Below are positions 32,701-42,314 of a stretch of DNA of 64,000 nucleotides, in pieces. Position 1 is the first letter of the stretch. Each line of letters opens with the position of its first letter. Under the pieces are notes generated by a model, which made no database searches, was not told the origin of the DNA, and saw only the letters and a program-made list of their open reading frames with translations. The DNA lies in contig JACDTU010000016.1 in NCBI GenBank assembly GCA_022376465.1, forward strand, positions 913,051 to 977,050. Reading direction: 5' to 3'. This DNA is from Cubamyces lactineus. Taxonomy: Eukaryota; Basidiomycota; Agaricomycetes; Polyporales; Polyporaceae. The position numbers and the translations under genes are program-made.

Positions 32701-33611
32701 GCTTGGTGCTGTTGTGCGAGTGCCATTGCGGGGTTGACTTTTGCTCGGATCCAGACGTTGGCTGCAATTGCAAATCGAAGTCCTTGTGGGGCTCGTCGGA
32801 TTCTTCCGATGGTGGGTCCAGGTCCAATCTTCGTGGGTTCGTAGTCGTGTTCCGTGGTGAGGGAGGATCCGGGTTGAGGCATATCTCCGTGCCATTCTGT
32901 CGCGTGCGGTGTTATCATGGCTTCGTGTTCTCCGCGAAGATAAGCTATCAGCAGATCTTGGTCATTGGGTTCTTCTTCCGGGTGCACGTCGGAGAGGGTA
33001 ACTCGTTCGATGTTCTCGTAGATTGGTTCTTGGGTCGATGCTTCCTCGGTCACGTCTTCGTCTTCTTCCTCTGTTTCTTCGTCTGGTTCTTCTTCGACTG
33101 GCTTGGGTCTTCCGGTGAAGGGGTCTTGATCTGGGAACCACATTGCACGCAGATGTTCCACAATTGTTCGGTTCACCCGGGCGGGGTCGATATCAAGGGT
33201 CCCTTTCGTGAAGTCGATGTTGGCATTGACGCGCTGCAGCCATGGCAGGCCCAGGATGATTGGTTCCTTTCCTAGCGACGTAATCAGGAACCGCACAATG
33301 TGTCGGTGGCGCCCAGCTTCAATTTCAAGGACTGCGCATTTCTTGATATCGCCTGCTTCATTCCTGGTTCTGTCAGCGTTGTATACTCGGATCGGGGCTT
33401 TCAGCGATTTGAGCGGGAAGTTGTGCTCTTTCGCAAACCTGTGGTCCATGAATACTTCTCCCGCTCCCGTGTCGATGAGGGCCTTCGTTTCGACGTTTAG
33501 GTCCGCGTGGATAGATAACGGAATTCTCATAGACTGTCGAGAAGTCTGCGCTACTATTACACGGCGGACCTTAGTACGCGGTCGTGACGTCGAGACACGC
33601 CGGTTCTTCAA
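29763..33611 (-). CDS. pol: Pol polyprotein, intact (copy C): protease, RT, RNase H, integrase, chromodomain
   Basis: 1282 codons in the -1 frame relative to gag, entered at the gag end. Domains in order: aspartic protease with DTGA at residues ~47-50; reverse transcriptase with YMDD at 505-508; RNase H near 640-760 ([15 protein letters not shown]); integrase with the zinc-binding HH-CC segment from ~862 and catalytic motifs near MDLITDL (~937), SDRGPQF (~998) and the following glutamate; and a chromodomain from ~1225 to the end ([29 protein letters not shown]). The chromodomain places it in the chromoviruses. No stop or frameshift interrupts it, so this copy could be functional apart from its rearranged 5' end. 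Confidence 0.93.
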   Translation of the reverse strand: MKNRRVSTSRPRTKVRRVIVAQTSRQSMRIPLSIHADLNVETKALIDTGAGEVFMDHRFAKEHNFPLKSLKAPIRVYNADRTRNEAGDIKKCAVLEIEAGRHRHIVRFLITSLGKEPIILGLPWLQRVNANIDFTKGTLDIDPARVNRTIVEHLRAMWFPDQDPFTGRPKPVEEEPDEETEEEDEDVTEEASTQEPIYENIERVTLSDVHPEEEPNDQDLLIAYLRGEHEAMITPHATEWHGDMPQPGSSLTTEHDYEPTKIGPGPTIGRIRRAPQGLRFAIAANVWIRAKVNPAMALAQQHQAQEEKKTFEEMLPEPYRGYAAIFEKKASERFPPSRPWDLAIELKEGFTPKDFKRYQLTPKELEAEEEFIWENLRKGYIRPSNSPMASPFFFVGKKDGTLRPCQDYRYLNEGTVPNKYPLPLISELVDKLRGAKVFSKLDLRSGYNNVRIKDGDQWKAAFRTSKGLYEPMVMFFGLRNSPSAFQAMMNAIFADMIDEGWVVIYMDDILIFSADLDEHRRRTLRVLERLKEHDLYLKLEKCIFDAPEVEYLGMIISENRISMDPIKIKGILDWPEPTTVKDVRSFLGFGNFYRRFIDHFSEIARPLNALTKKDAKWEWTTECQKAFDMLKQRFATAPVLQMPDISKPFVVESDASQWATGAVLRQRDANGDLHPCAYLSEGFTEAERNYEIYDRELLGIIRALKAWRHYLEGSGHPVTILSDHKNLTYWRNPQQLNRRQARWALFLSQFDIQLVHTPGTAMVQSDALSRRPDHRQGSEDDNTERTMLPDNLFVRLVDTRLAPRFRHLATQDRLFCDALAAIQHDGPPPIRSALTDWQERDGLIFYKNRCYVPADEALRRDLISQHHDSPAAGHPGKFKTLELIRRSYWWPGMYAMVSRYVEGCATCQQNKPNTHPTTPPPQPIPADDVTRPFQNVTMDLITDLPESHGHDSILVVVDHGLTKGVIFAPCKKTIDAIGTAALYHRHVYRRFGLPSKIISDRGPQFVSNVTRELGRLLGITLSPSTAYHPQTDGQTERVNQELEVYLRIFCEGRPDEWAEHLVDAEVAHNQRTHSARNASPFYLMMGYEPTLIPIAYPKTNTPTVQERLVNLQKARDEALAAHELARHVIRDRFKGKFVQFKKGQKVWLEGKNLKLAYASRKLAPKREGPFVITEVLGPVTYRLELPKHWKVHPVFHACFLTPYKENDIHGPNYTRPPPDLIDGEEEYEVEAIVGHKTTRGGIRYQIKWKGYSSAENTWEPESALIPNAKGILQRYKRAKKLL

Positions 33612-34609
33612 AAACCCTCGTTGGAGAAGCTTGCGAGGATTTCCTTCGCGTCTTGGTCTTCTTCTAGCCCCTTCAGAGCGGTACGGATCCTTGCTGCGAT
33701 AAGCTGCTTCTTGTCAGCCGCTTGGCCGTCGATGGATTTGATGTCTTCATCATCGTCACTCTCATCTTCTTCGACCTCGGTGATGCGGGCCTTGGCGGCA
33801 GGCTTCGTCTTCTTACGGTCGTTGGTTCTTCTGTTGGGGCACTGCCGCGCTAGATGCCCTATCTGGTGGCAATTGAAGCATCGTCCTTCTCGGTAGTGCT
33901 TCTCACGTTCTTTGGTCGTCATCTCGTCGACATCCATGGCGTCGGGGTCGCGTTCTTGCGGTCGGGGTCTGTACGGCTTGTACGTAGGTCGGAAGGTCGA
34001 GGTCTTCCCGTCGTATGCTCTTCCCAGGTGATACTGCTGTTCGAGAGTGGAGGCTCGGAGGTAGAGTTCGCTGGCATCCTTCGGTAGGGGGTACATCCCG
34101 AAGATCTTCTCTCGAAGGGGACGGTTGAGTCCAGCATAGAAGAAGTCGGCAATGACTTCGAACTCTGTGATTCCGCATCGCGAGATGATCGACTTGAACT
34201 CGGCAATGTAGTCTTCAACTTTCTTGCTTCCTTGCTTCAGGTTTCGCAGCAGCACACGGGCGCTGGCCTTCTGGTCGATGTCGTCGAATGCTTCCAGTAG
34301 TTGCTTCTTGAAGTCGTCCCATGTTCCGTAGTTGGGTTCGATACGTTCTTCGCCTGGTCTTCGGTTCTTGTTCTGGTCAGCTGCCTGCCGTTCTACGTCT
34401 TCAATGAAGGTGCGGGCCCAGGTTCCGGCGGTGCCCCCGTTCATCAGCATAAGGCAGAAGACGATCTTCATTTCGTCGGTGGCGTAGGTCTTCTTGTTCA
34501 TCGTGAGGTAGAGGGAGCATTTCTGCAACCACTCCACTACTTCGCCCCGCTTCCCTGAGAACTCTGGGGGCATCTTGAGCTTGATCTCGTTCGTCTTTTC
34601 TTCAGCCAT
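33608..34609 (-). CDS. gag: Gag polyprotein (copy C)
   Basis: 333 residues from ATG 34609. It contains a retrotransposon-gag core (LNRPLREKIFGMYPLPKDA region) and one CCHC zinc knuckle CFNCHQIGHLARQC near residue 244, followed by an acidic and lysine-rich tail. The stop TGA (33608-33610) directly follows GGGTTTT (33617-33611), a canonical slippery heptamer for -1 frameshifting into pol. The frame stays open upstream of the ATG, see the plus copy. Confidence 0.92.
   Translation of the reverse strand: MAEEKTNEIKLKMPPEFSGKRGEVVEWLQKCSLYLTMNKKTYATDEMKIVFCLMLMNGGTAGTWARTFIEDVERQAADQNKNRRPGEERIEPNYGTWDDFKKQLLEAFDDIDQKASARVLLRNLKQGSKKVEDYIAEFKSIISRCGITEFEVIADFFYAGLNRPLREKIFGMYPLPKDASELYLRASTLEQQYHLGRAYDGKTSTFRPTYKPYRPRPQERDPDAMDVDEMTTKEREKHYREGRCFNCHQIGHLARQCPNRRTNDRKKTKPAAKARITEVEEDESDDDEDIKSIDGQAADKKQLIAARIRTALKGLEEDQDAKEILASFSNEGF
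33611..33617 (-). promoter_or_regulatory. Candidate -1 ribosomal frameshift site GGGTTTT (copy C)
   Basis: In the gag frame the bases read G GGT TTT TGA, fitting X XXY YYZ. A -1 slip leads exactly into the pol frame (TTG AAG AAC). The gag stop immediately follows. Confidence 0.65.
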
Positions 34610-35073
34610 CGTGGCTTCGGTTCGTCCTTCGGGTTCGTTTGCAGTTCGGTTCGATTCTTCTTGAGGGGTCTTCCCTACGGGTTCTGGTGCGGCTTCGCTT
34701 CCCTCCGGGTCGTGGTCGTCGTTCGAAGTTCTTGTAGCGTTCTCGCTTTCTGGTTCACTCTCCTCGAGTATCTCCGCCTGAGCTGGTCTGGGAGTAGTGA
34801 AGTCTACCGGGGAAGGTTGTTCTGGTTCTGTTCTCGGTTCCGGGGTGGCCGCTGGTTCCTCCGGAAGTTCGTCTCCAAGTGATATTTCGCGGTAGCGTCT
34901 TCGGTAGTCGGGGTCGATGTCAAGGCAGTTCCGCCAGGTGAGAGGGACTTCGGTGAAGTGCCAGGACTTGTTCTTCCAGAAGACTTGTTGCCCTTCGTAG
35001 TAGACTAGCTTGGCTTCCTTGTCAACCGCAAATTCTTTCGGTATCGACGCCGTGTTGTTCGGTTCGGGGCCGC

Positions 35074-35492
35074 TGTTACGACGCTCAGTACGTCACGGTC
35101 ACCCAGTTTCCTTTTCCTCTCTCTCTCCCTCGTGCCTCCGTTACGCCACGTCATCCGTTCCCATGCCACGTCACCCTTTCCCACCGGTTCACACGGCTGT
35201 TGTATTACTACCCTATCACCTTCCGCCACGTCATCGCCACATCATCTGTATTCCCGGCCCTGACTCTACGTAGTTATACTGGACTCTCACGGTACGTGGC
35301 GCCTACGTGGCGCTGACGTGTCCATGTCTCTCTTCCTGTATTTAAGACCAGAGGATCCACTCGGAATCCTCAGCTCGACCTGGTTATCCATTGCCTATTC
35401 CTCGGAACCTCTACTCGACTCGAACTACTGGAGACCTCTGGTCCGATCCCTAGGATGTCACTCGCCGTGACCGATCTAGGCTCGTCGTAACA
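35074..35492 (+). repeat. LTR 3 (5' LTR of copy D)
   Basis: 419 bp. TATTTAAG is at 35339-35346 and AGCTCGACCT at 35372-35381. It carries the GGATGTCACTC variant like LTR 1. On its left it abuts GCCGC and the 5' end of the minus-strand internal region, which is the inversion junction; on its right the complete leader of copy D follows. Confidence 0.92.
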
Positions 35493-35494
35493 TT

Positions 35495-35504
35495 AGGTCG
35501 AGCT
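35495..35504 (+). promoter_or_regulatory. Candidate self-priming primer-binding site of copy D
   Basis: AGGTCGAGCT, two bases after the LTR end, is the exact reverse complement of 35372-35381, which lies about 33 bases after the TATA-like box. This fits Tf1-type self-priming, where the mRNA 5' end folds back as the primer. Confidence 0.62.
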
Positions 35505-36024
35505 CACCAGAACCCGTCGATCTACCCAGATCTCGACACACGACACCCGCTCAAGACGGAGCGGCCCCGAACCGAACAACACGGCGTCGATACCGAAAGA
35601 ATTTGCGGTTGACAAGGAAGCCAAGCTAGTCTACTACGAAGGGCAACAAGTCTTCTGGAAGAACAAGTCCTGGCACTTCACCGAAGTCCCTCTCACCTGG
35701 CGGAACTGCCTTGACATCGACCCCGACTACCGAAGACGCTACCGCGAAATATCACTTGGAGACGAACTTCCGGAGGAACCAGCGGCCACCCCGGAACCGA
35801 GAACAGAACCAGAACAACCTTCCCCGGTAGACTTCACTACTCCCAGACCAGCTCAGGCGGAGATACTCGAGGAGAGTGAACCAGAAAGCGAGAACGCTAC
35901 AAGAACTTCGAACGACGACCACGACCCGGAGGGAAGCGAAGCCGCACCAGAACCCGTAGGGAAGACCCCTCAAGAAGAATCGAACCGAACTGCAAACGAA
36001 CCCGAAGGACGAACCGAAGCCACG
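35496..36024 (+). other. Open frame without ATG upstream of gag
   Basis: The gag frame is open for about 175 codons upstream of ATG 36025, back to a TAG at 35493-35495 region. Its later part reads like protein: EAKLVYYEGQQVFWKNKSWH, then a long acidic Pro/Glu-rich linker. No ATG occurs in it. Gag may start at a non-ATG codon, or via a spliced leader, or the frame may be an untranslated remnant. The 5' LTR has an in-frame ATG at 35455, but TAA and TAG stops intervene. Confidence 0.5.
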
Positions 36025-37026
36025 ATGGCTGAAGAAAAGACGAACGAGATCAAGCTCAAGATGCCCCCAGAGTTCTCAGGGAAGCGGGGCGAAGTAGTGG
36101 AGTGGTTGCAGAAATGCTCCCTCTACCTCACGATGAACAAGAAGACCTACGCCACCGACGAAATGAAGATCGTCTTCTGCCTTATGCTGATGAACGGGGG
36201 CACCGCCGGAACCTGGGCCCGCACCTTCATTGAAGACGTAGAACGGCAGGCAGCTGACCAGAACAAGAACCGAAGACCAGGCGAAGAACGTATCGAACCC
36301 AACTACGGAACATGGGACGACTTCAAGAAGCAACTACTGGAAGCATTCGACGACATCGACCAGAAGGCCAGCGCCCGTGTGCTGCTGCGAAACCTGAAGC
36401 AAGGAAGCAAGAAAGTTGAAGACTACATTGCCGAGTTCAAGTCGATCATCTCGCGATGCGGAATCACAGAGTTCGAAGTCATTGCCGACTTCTTCTATGC
36501 TGGACTCAACCGTCCCCTTCGAGAGAAGATCTTCGGGATGTACCCCCTACCGAAGGATGCCAGCGAACTCTACCTCCGAGCCTCCACTCTCGAACAGCAG
36601 TATCACCTGGGAAGAGCATACGACGGGAAGACCTCGACCTTCCGACCTACGTACAAGCCGTACAGACCCCGACCGCAAGAACGCGACCCCGACGCCATGG
36701 ATGTCGACGAGATGACGACCAAAGAACGTGAGAAGCACTACCGAGAAGGACGATGCTTCAATTGCCACCAGATAGGGCATCTAGCGCGGCAGTGCCCCAA
36801 CAGAAGAACCAACGACCGTAAGAAGACGAAGCCTGCCGCCAAGGCCCGCATCACCGAGGTCGAAGAAGATGAGAGTGACGATGATGAAGACATCAAATCC
36901 ATCGACGGCCAAGCGGCTGACAAGAAGCAGCTTATCGCAGCAAGGATCCGTACCGCTCTGAAGGGGCTAGAAGAAGACCAAGACGCGAAGGAAATCCTCG
37001 CAAGCTTCTCCAACGAGGGTTTTTGA
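36025..37026 (+). CDS. gag: Gag polyprotein (copy D)
   Basis: 333 residues, identical in the given translation to copy C. The CCHC knuckle is near residue 244 and the C-terminal tail is acidic/lysine-rich. The slippery GGGTTTT at 37017-37023 precedes the TGA at 37024-37026. The start is the first ATG (CACGATGG context), though the frame is open upstream. Confidence 0.92.
   Translation: MAEEKTNEIKLKMPPEFSGKRGEVVEWLQKCSLYLTMNKKTYATDEMKIVFCLMLMNGGTAGTWARTFIEDVERQAADQNKNRRPGEERIEPNYGTWDDFKKQLLEAFDDIDQKASARVLLRNLKQGSKKVEDYIAEFKSIISRCGITEFEVIADFFYAGLNRPLREKIFGMYPLPKDASELYLRASTLEQQYHLGRAYDGKTSTFRPTYKPYRPRPQERDPDAMDVDEMTTKEREKHYREGRCFNCHQIGHLARQCPNRRTNDRKKTKPAAKARITEVEEDESDDDEDIKSIDGQAADKKQLIAARIRTALKGLEEDQDAKEILASFSNEGF
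37017..37023 (+). promoter_or_regulatory. Candidate -1 ribosomal frameshift site GGGTTTT (copy D)
   Basis: Same heptamer and spacing as in copy C; the pol frame begins at 37023. A downstream GC-rich stretch could form the usual stimulatory structure, but I have not folded it. Confidence 0.65.
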
Positions 37027-40000
37027 AGAACCGGCGTGTCTCGACGTCACGACCGCGTACTAAGGTCCGCCGTGTAATAGTAGCGCAGACTTCTCGACAG
37101 TCTATGAGAATTCCGTTATCTATCCACGCGGACCTAAACGTCGAAACGAAGGCCCTCATCGACACGGGAGCGGGAGAAGTATTCATGGACCACAGGTTTG
37201 CGAAAGAGCACAACTTCCCGCTCAAATCGCTGAAAGCCCCGATCCGAGTATACAACGCTGACGGAACCAGGAATGAAGCAGGCGATATCAAGAAATGCGC
37301 AGTCCTTGAAATTGAAGCTGGGCGCCACCGACACATTGTGCGGTTCCTGATTACGTCGCTAGGAAAGGAACCAATCATCCTGGGCCTGCCATGGCTGCAG
37401 CGCGTCAATGCCAACATCGACTTCACGAAAGGGACCCTTGATATCGACCCCGCCCGGGTGAACCGAACAATTGTGGAACATCTGCGTGCAATGTGGTTCC
37501 CAGATCAAGACCCCTTCACCGGAAGACCCAAGCCAGTCGAAGAAGAACCAGACGAAGAAACAGAGGAAGAAGACGAAGACGTGACCGAGGAAGCATCGAC
37601 CCAAGAACCAATCTACGAGAACATCGAACGAGTTACCCTCTCCGACGTGCACCCGGAAGAAGAACCCAATGACCAAGATCTGCTGATAGCTTATCTTCGC
37701 GGAGAACACGAAGCCATGATAACACCGCACGCGACAGAATGGCACGGAGATATGCCTCAACCCGGATCCTCCCTCACCACGGAACACGACTACGAACCCA
37801 CGAAGATTGGACCTGGACCCACCATCGGAAGAATCCGACGAGCCCACAAGGACTTCGATTTGCAATTGCAGCCAACGTCTGGATCCGAGCAAAAGTCAAC
37901 CCCGCAATGGCACTCGCACAACAGCACCAAGCACAGGAAGAGAAGAAGACTTTCGAAGAGATGCTCCCCGAACCGTACCGAGGATACGCCGCCATCTTTG
38001 AAAAGAAGGCGTCCGAACGATTCCCACCATCACGACCCTGGGACCTGGCCATCGAACTCAAGGAAGGCTTTACCCCGAAGGACTTCAAGCGATATCAACT
38101 CACGCCCAAGGAACTCGAAGCCGAGGAAGAATTCATCTGGGAGAACCTACGAAAAGGCTACATCCGACCCTCGAACTCGCCGATGGCATCCCCATTCTTC
38201 TTCGTCGGCAAGAAAGACGGAACACTACGACCCTGCCAAGATTATCGATACCTCAACGAAGGAACCGTCCCCAACAAGTACCCACTACCGCTCATATCAG
38301 AATTGGTCGACAAGCTGCGCGGAGCGAAGGTTTTCTCCAAACTGGACCTCCGATCGGGATACAACAACGTCCGTATCAAGGACGGTGATCAATGGAAGGC
38401 CGCCTTCCGAACCAGCAAAGGGCTATACGAACCAATGGTCATGTTCTTTGGACTGCGGAACTCCCCCTCGGCTTTTCAAGCTATGATGAACGCGATCTTC
38501 GCAGACATGATCGACGAAGGATGGGTAGTGATTTACATGGACGACATACTGATCTTTTCGGCAGACCTGGACGAACACCGAAGAAGGACCTTACGTGTCC
38601 TGGAACGACTCAAAGAACACGACCTCTACCTCAAGCTAGAGAAGTGCATATTCGACGCACCGGAAGTGGAGTATCTTGGAATGATCATCAGCGAGAACCG
38701 GATCTCCATGGACCCTATCAAGATAAAGGGAATACTCGACTGGCCAGAACCGACAACCGTCAAGGACGTTCGATCATTCCTTGGATTCGGCAACTTTTAC
38801 CGACGATTCATCGACCACTTCTCGGAGATCGCGCGACCGCTCAACGCGCTCACCAAGAAAGACGCCAAATGGGAATGGACAACGGAATGCCAGAAGGCCT
38901 TCGACATGCTGAAGCAACGATTCGCGACGGCCCCCGTGCTGCAAATGCCCGACATTAGCAAACCCTTTGTCGTCGAATCCGACGCCTCGCAATGGGCCAC
39001 AGGGGCAGTACTCCGACAACGAGACGCCAACGGCGACCTGCACCCGTGCGCGTATCTATCCGAAGGATTCACCGAAGCGGAACGGAACTACGAAATCTAT
39101 GACCGAGAACTACTTGGCATTATTCGAGCCCTGAAGGCCTGGCGACACTACCTCGAAGGATCAGGGCACCCGGTTACGATCCTATCCGACCACAAGAACC
39201 TCACCTACTGGCGCAACCCGCAGCAACTGAACAGACGACAAGCACGATGGGCCCTCTTCCTCTCCCAGTTCGACATCCAACTCGTACATACCCCCGGCAC
39301 GGCAATGGTACAATCGGATGCGCTATCCCGAAGACCCGATCACCGACAAGGATCAGAAGACGACAATACTGAACGAACCATGCTACCTGACAACCTCTTC
39401 GTACGACTAGTGGACACCCGACTGGCACCGAGGTTCCGACACTTGGCCACGCAAGACAGACTCTTTTGCGACGCACTTGCTGCCATCCAACACGACGGAC
39501 CACCCCCGATCAGAAGTGCACTCACCGATTGGCAAGAACGAGATGGCTTAATCTTCTACAAGAACCGATGCTACGTACCGGCCGACGAAGCCCTGCGACG
39601 AGACCTGATCAGTCAACACCACGACTCCCCGGCAGCCGGACACCCTGGGAAATTCAAGACTCTAGAACTGATACGGCGGTCATACTGGTGGCCCGGCATG
39701 TATGCCATGGTATCCCGATACGTCGAAGGCTGTGCCACATGCCAGCAGAACAAGCCAAACACACACCCGACCACCCCGCCCCCACAACCAATCCCCGCTG
39801 ACGATGTTACTCGGCCATTCCAGAACGTCACGATGGATCTCATCACCGATCTCCCCGAATCCCACGGCCACGATAGTATTCTGGTCGTGGTCGACCATGG
39901 CCTTACGAAGGGGGTGATTTTCGCACCATGCAAGAAGACGATCGACGCAATCGGCACAGCGGCGCTGTACCACCGGCATGTCTACCGACGCTTTGGACTA

Positions 40001-40870
40001 CCCAGCAAGATCATATCCGACCGAGGGCCACAATTCGTATCCAACGTCACTCGCGAACTAGGAAGACTCTTAGGCATCACCCTTTCCCCGTCTACCGCAT
40101 ATCACCCGCAGACCGACGGACAAACTGAACGAGTGAATCAAGAACTGGAAGTCTACCTCAGGATATTCTGCGAAGGCCGACCAGACGAATGGGCGGAACA
40201 CCTTGTCGACGCAGAAGTCGCACACAATCAACGAACCCACTCAGCACGGAACGCATCACCATTCTACCTCATGATGGGGTACGAACCGACACTGATTCCT
40301 ATCGCATACCCCAAGACCAACACCCCGACAGTACAAGAACGGCTAGTGAACCTCCAGAAGGCCCGAGACGAAGCCCTAGCAGCCCACGAGCTAGCCCGAC
40401 ACGTCATACGCGACAGGTTCAAGGGAAAGTTCGTCCAATTCAAGAAAGGACAGAAGGTCTGGCTCGAAGGGAAGAACCTCAAGCTCGCTTACGCATCCCG
40501 GAAACTCGCACCCAAACGGGAAGGCCCCTTTGTCATCACCGAAGTACTTGGACCCGTGACCTATCGGCTGGAGCTGCCGAAACACTGGAAGGTACACCCC
40601 GTGTTCCACGCATGCTTCCTCACCCCATACAAGGAAAACGACACCCACGGACCGAACTACACGAGGCCACCACCTGACCTTATCGATGGAGAAGAAGAAT
40701 ATGAGGTCGAAGCGATCGTCGGACACAAGACCACACGAGGCGGAATCCGCTACCAAATCAAGTGGAAAGGCTACTCCAGCGCCGAGAACACATGGGAACC
40801 CGAGTCCGCTCTAATTCCGAACGCCAAGGGAATCCTCCAACGGTATAAAAGGGCGAAGAAGCTGCTGTAA
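37023..40870 (+). pseudogene. pol: Pol polyprotein with one-base deletion (copy D)
   Basis: Same domain order as the intact pol: protease DTGA, RT with YMDD near 38536, RNase H, integrase and chromodomain, ending TAA 40868-40870. A run CCCC in copy C (after ATCCGACGAG) is CCC here, near 37843. This shifts the frame between the protease part (open to 38486) and the RT part (open from 37739 to 40870). As written the copy cannot make a full Pol. A sequencing error in the short C run is an alternative. Other residues differ only at isolated places (for example an Arg/Gly and an Ile/Thr change). Confidence 0.88.
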
Positions 40871-40876
40871 TCTGCA

Positions 40877-41035
40877 ATGCTCTCTCTCGCCATCCTCTTC
40901 GCCATCTACTGCCTCACCCTCCTCGCTATCACCCTCCTCTTTCTCTGGTATATCCTCCGCGACCTCTTCAACCGCATCATCGAGCACACTCTCCACAGCC
41001 GTGACTACCCATCTCGATCAGCGTGGGGATCGTGA
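40877..41035 (+). CDS. Small membrane ORF a of the retrotransposon (copy D)
   Basis: 52 residues with one strongly hydrophobic segment from the start codon onward, then a short basic/aromatic tail. It begins 6 bases after the pol stop. It is too short for long-ORF lists but sits in a compact series and is present in both copies. Confidence 0.5.
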   Translation: MLSLAILFAIYCLTLLAITLLFLWYILRDLFNRIIEHTLHSRDYPSRSAWGS

Positions 41036-41040
41036 AGCCT

Positions 41041-41229
41041 ATGATCATCGCGCTCTTCACCTGCATGACCCTCGGCTACCTCCTTGCCCTTGCCTTCATC
41101 GCCACTCATCTGCGCCTCTCCATCAACATCCTCGAAATTGCTCTCGAACACCGTGACCCTCTCGACCCCGTAAACGACAAGCTTGACCAGGCCGACCGCA
41201 CCCTCAATAACTCCAGCTGGGACGAGTAG
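41041..41229 (+). CDS. Small membrane ORF b of the retrotransposon (copy D)
   Basis: 62 residues, one predicted membrane segment near the N-terminus, with a polar tail ending NNSSWDE. It starts 5 bases after ORF a ends and stops one base before ORF3 starts. Confidence 0.55.
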   Translation: MIIALFTCMTLGYLLALAFIATHLRLSINILEIALEHRDPLDPVNDKLDQADRTLNNSSWDE

Positions 41230-41230
41230 A

Positions 41231-42265
41231 ATGGGCCGCCCCCTCTATAGCACCCAAGTCGCCGACGACAATGCAAGCAACCAGGAAAACCAACAGCCGC
41301 TACCCATTCCTCCCCCACTCGCCAGACGCCTCTCGTCGCCCCCACCGGAATACACCTCTAGGTCACCATCGCCCGCCTCCTCGACGTCGGACCTCAGCAC
41401 GGTTGGTGTCGAAGACTCTCATCTGGTAGACCACTCCCGGCACCCCGACGTCAACCAGTTGCTCCGTGCGCTCCTCACCAACCCTACCCCGGTCGTCAAT
41501 GCCACCGAGCGAGGCTTGCAGTACTTCCTTAGAGAGTATCGATGCCTCTACAACGAGCAACGGGAACTGGACGCACTGGAAGGGAACCTTGTTGACGCAG
41601 CTGACATCGCAGAGGACGCTCTAGACGCTCTTCATGAGGCGTTTGGTGAAGAAGAGGAGCAACGGCAAGTCTCGGACTACGACATCGCAGAACGGCAGGC
41701 GCGCGCCCTGGAAAACGTTGGGCACCATGCCCACGAGCTACGGAGGTTGGCAAGACACTCTTTGAACGCCACTCGACGGCTCGCCCGGACCACGCGCACG
41801 TGGAGGAACTTCCTCATACAAACATTTGAACTCCCCGCATTCCGTGCAAGGATGGCGCCACTGGCCTCGGTCATCAACGACGCGGCCCCACCTCCCGGAG
41901 AACTCCCAGCTGTGGCAAGAAGAGTACCCGGCGAAGCCCGACGCCAAGGGACCTATCTGCCCTTGTTCCACACCAGAGTCTCCGCAGGAAGCCGCCAGCC
42001 CCGTGATCCATCCCCCGACGAGCGTAACGTAAGAGCTCGAAGAGACACCTCGCCCGCCCCAATGGACGCTTCGCCAGCCCGACCTGAGTCCCCGCCGTCC
42101 CTCCACCCTATTGGCCGCAGCTGCCTAGTCTGTGGGTCGCCCGATCACGAGTACCTGCGGTGCAGAGACTGGCGATGCGTCTGGTGTCGCGCCACCGCCC
42201 CTGGCCATCACCCGTGGGAGTGCCCTCTGCGCCCAGAAGACATGGACGAGCAGTTTACGAGTTGA
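41231..42265 (+). CDS. Retrotransposon third large ORF after pol, two zinc knuckles (copy D)
   Basis: 344 residues from ATG 41231 (TAGAATG: the previous stop and this start are separated by one base). Differs from copy C by very few residues (for example a Gln for an Arg). The C-terminal pair of Cys/His knuckles is intact. Stop-start packing suggests expression by reinitiation or a subgenomic/spliced RNA. Confidence 0.8.
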   Translation: MGRPLYSTQVADDNASNQENQQPLPIPPPLARRLSSPPPEYTSRSPSPASSTSDLSTVGVEDSHLVDHSRHPDVNQLLRALLTNPTPVVNATERGLQYFLREYRCLYNEQRELDALEGNLVDAADIAEDALDALHEAFGEEEEQRQVSDYDIAERQARALENVGHHAHELRRLARHSLNATRRLARTTRTWRNFLIQTFELPAFRARMAPLASVINDAAPPPGELPAVARRVPGEARRQGTYLPLFHTRVSAGSRQPRDPSPDERNVRARRDTSPAPMDASPARPESPPSLHPIGRSCLVCGSPDHEYLRCRDWRCVWCRATAPGHHPWECPLRPEDMDEQFTS

Positions 42266-42301
42266 GCTAGATATTCCGCTGATGGAACAGCATAGAAGCA
42301 T

Positions 42302-42311
42302 ACGAAGGGGG
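42302..42311 (+). promoter_or_regulatory. Polypurine tract of copy D
   Basis: ACGAAGGGGG lies three bases upstream of the 3' LTR (TAA between). This is the expected plus-strand primer position. The same sequence precedes LTR 2 on the minus strand. Confidence 0.7.
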
Positions 42312-42314
42312 TAA

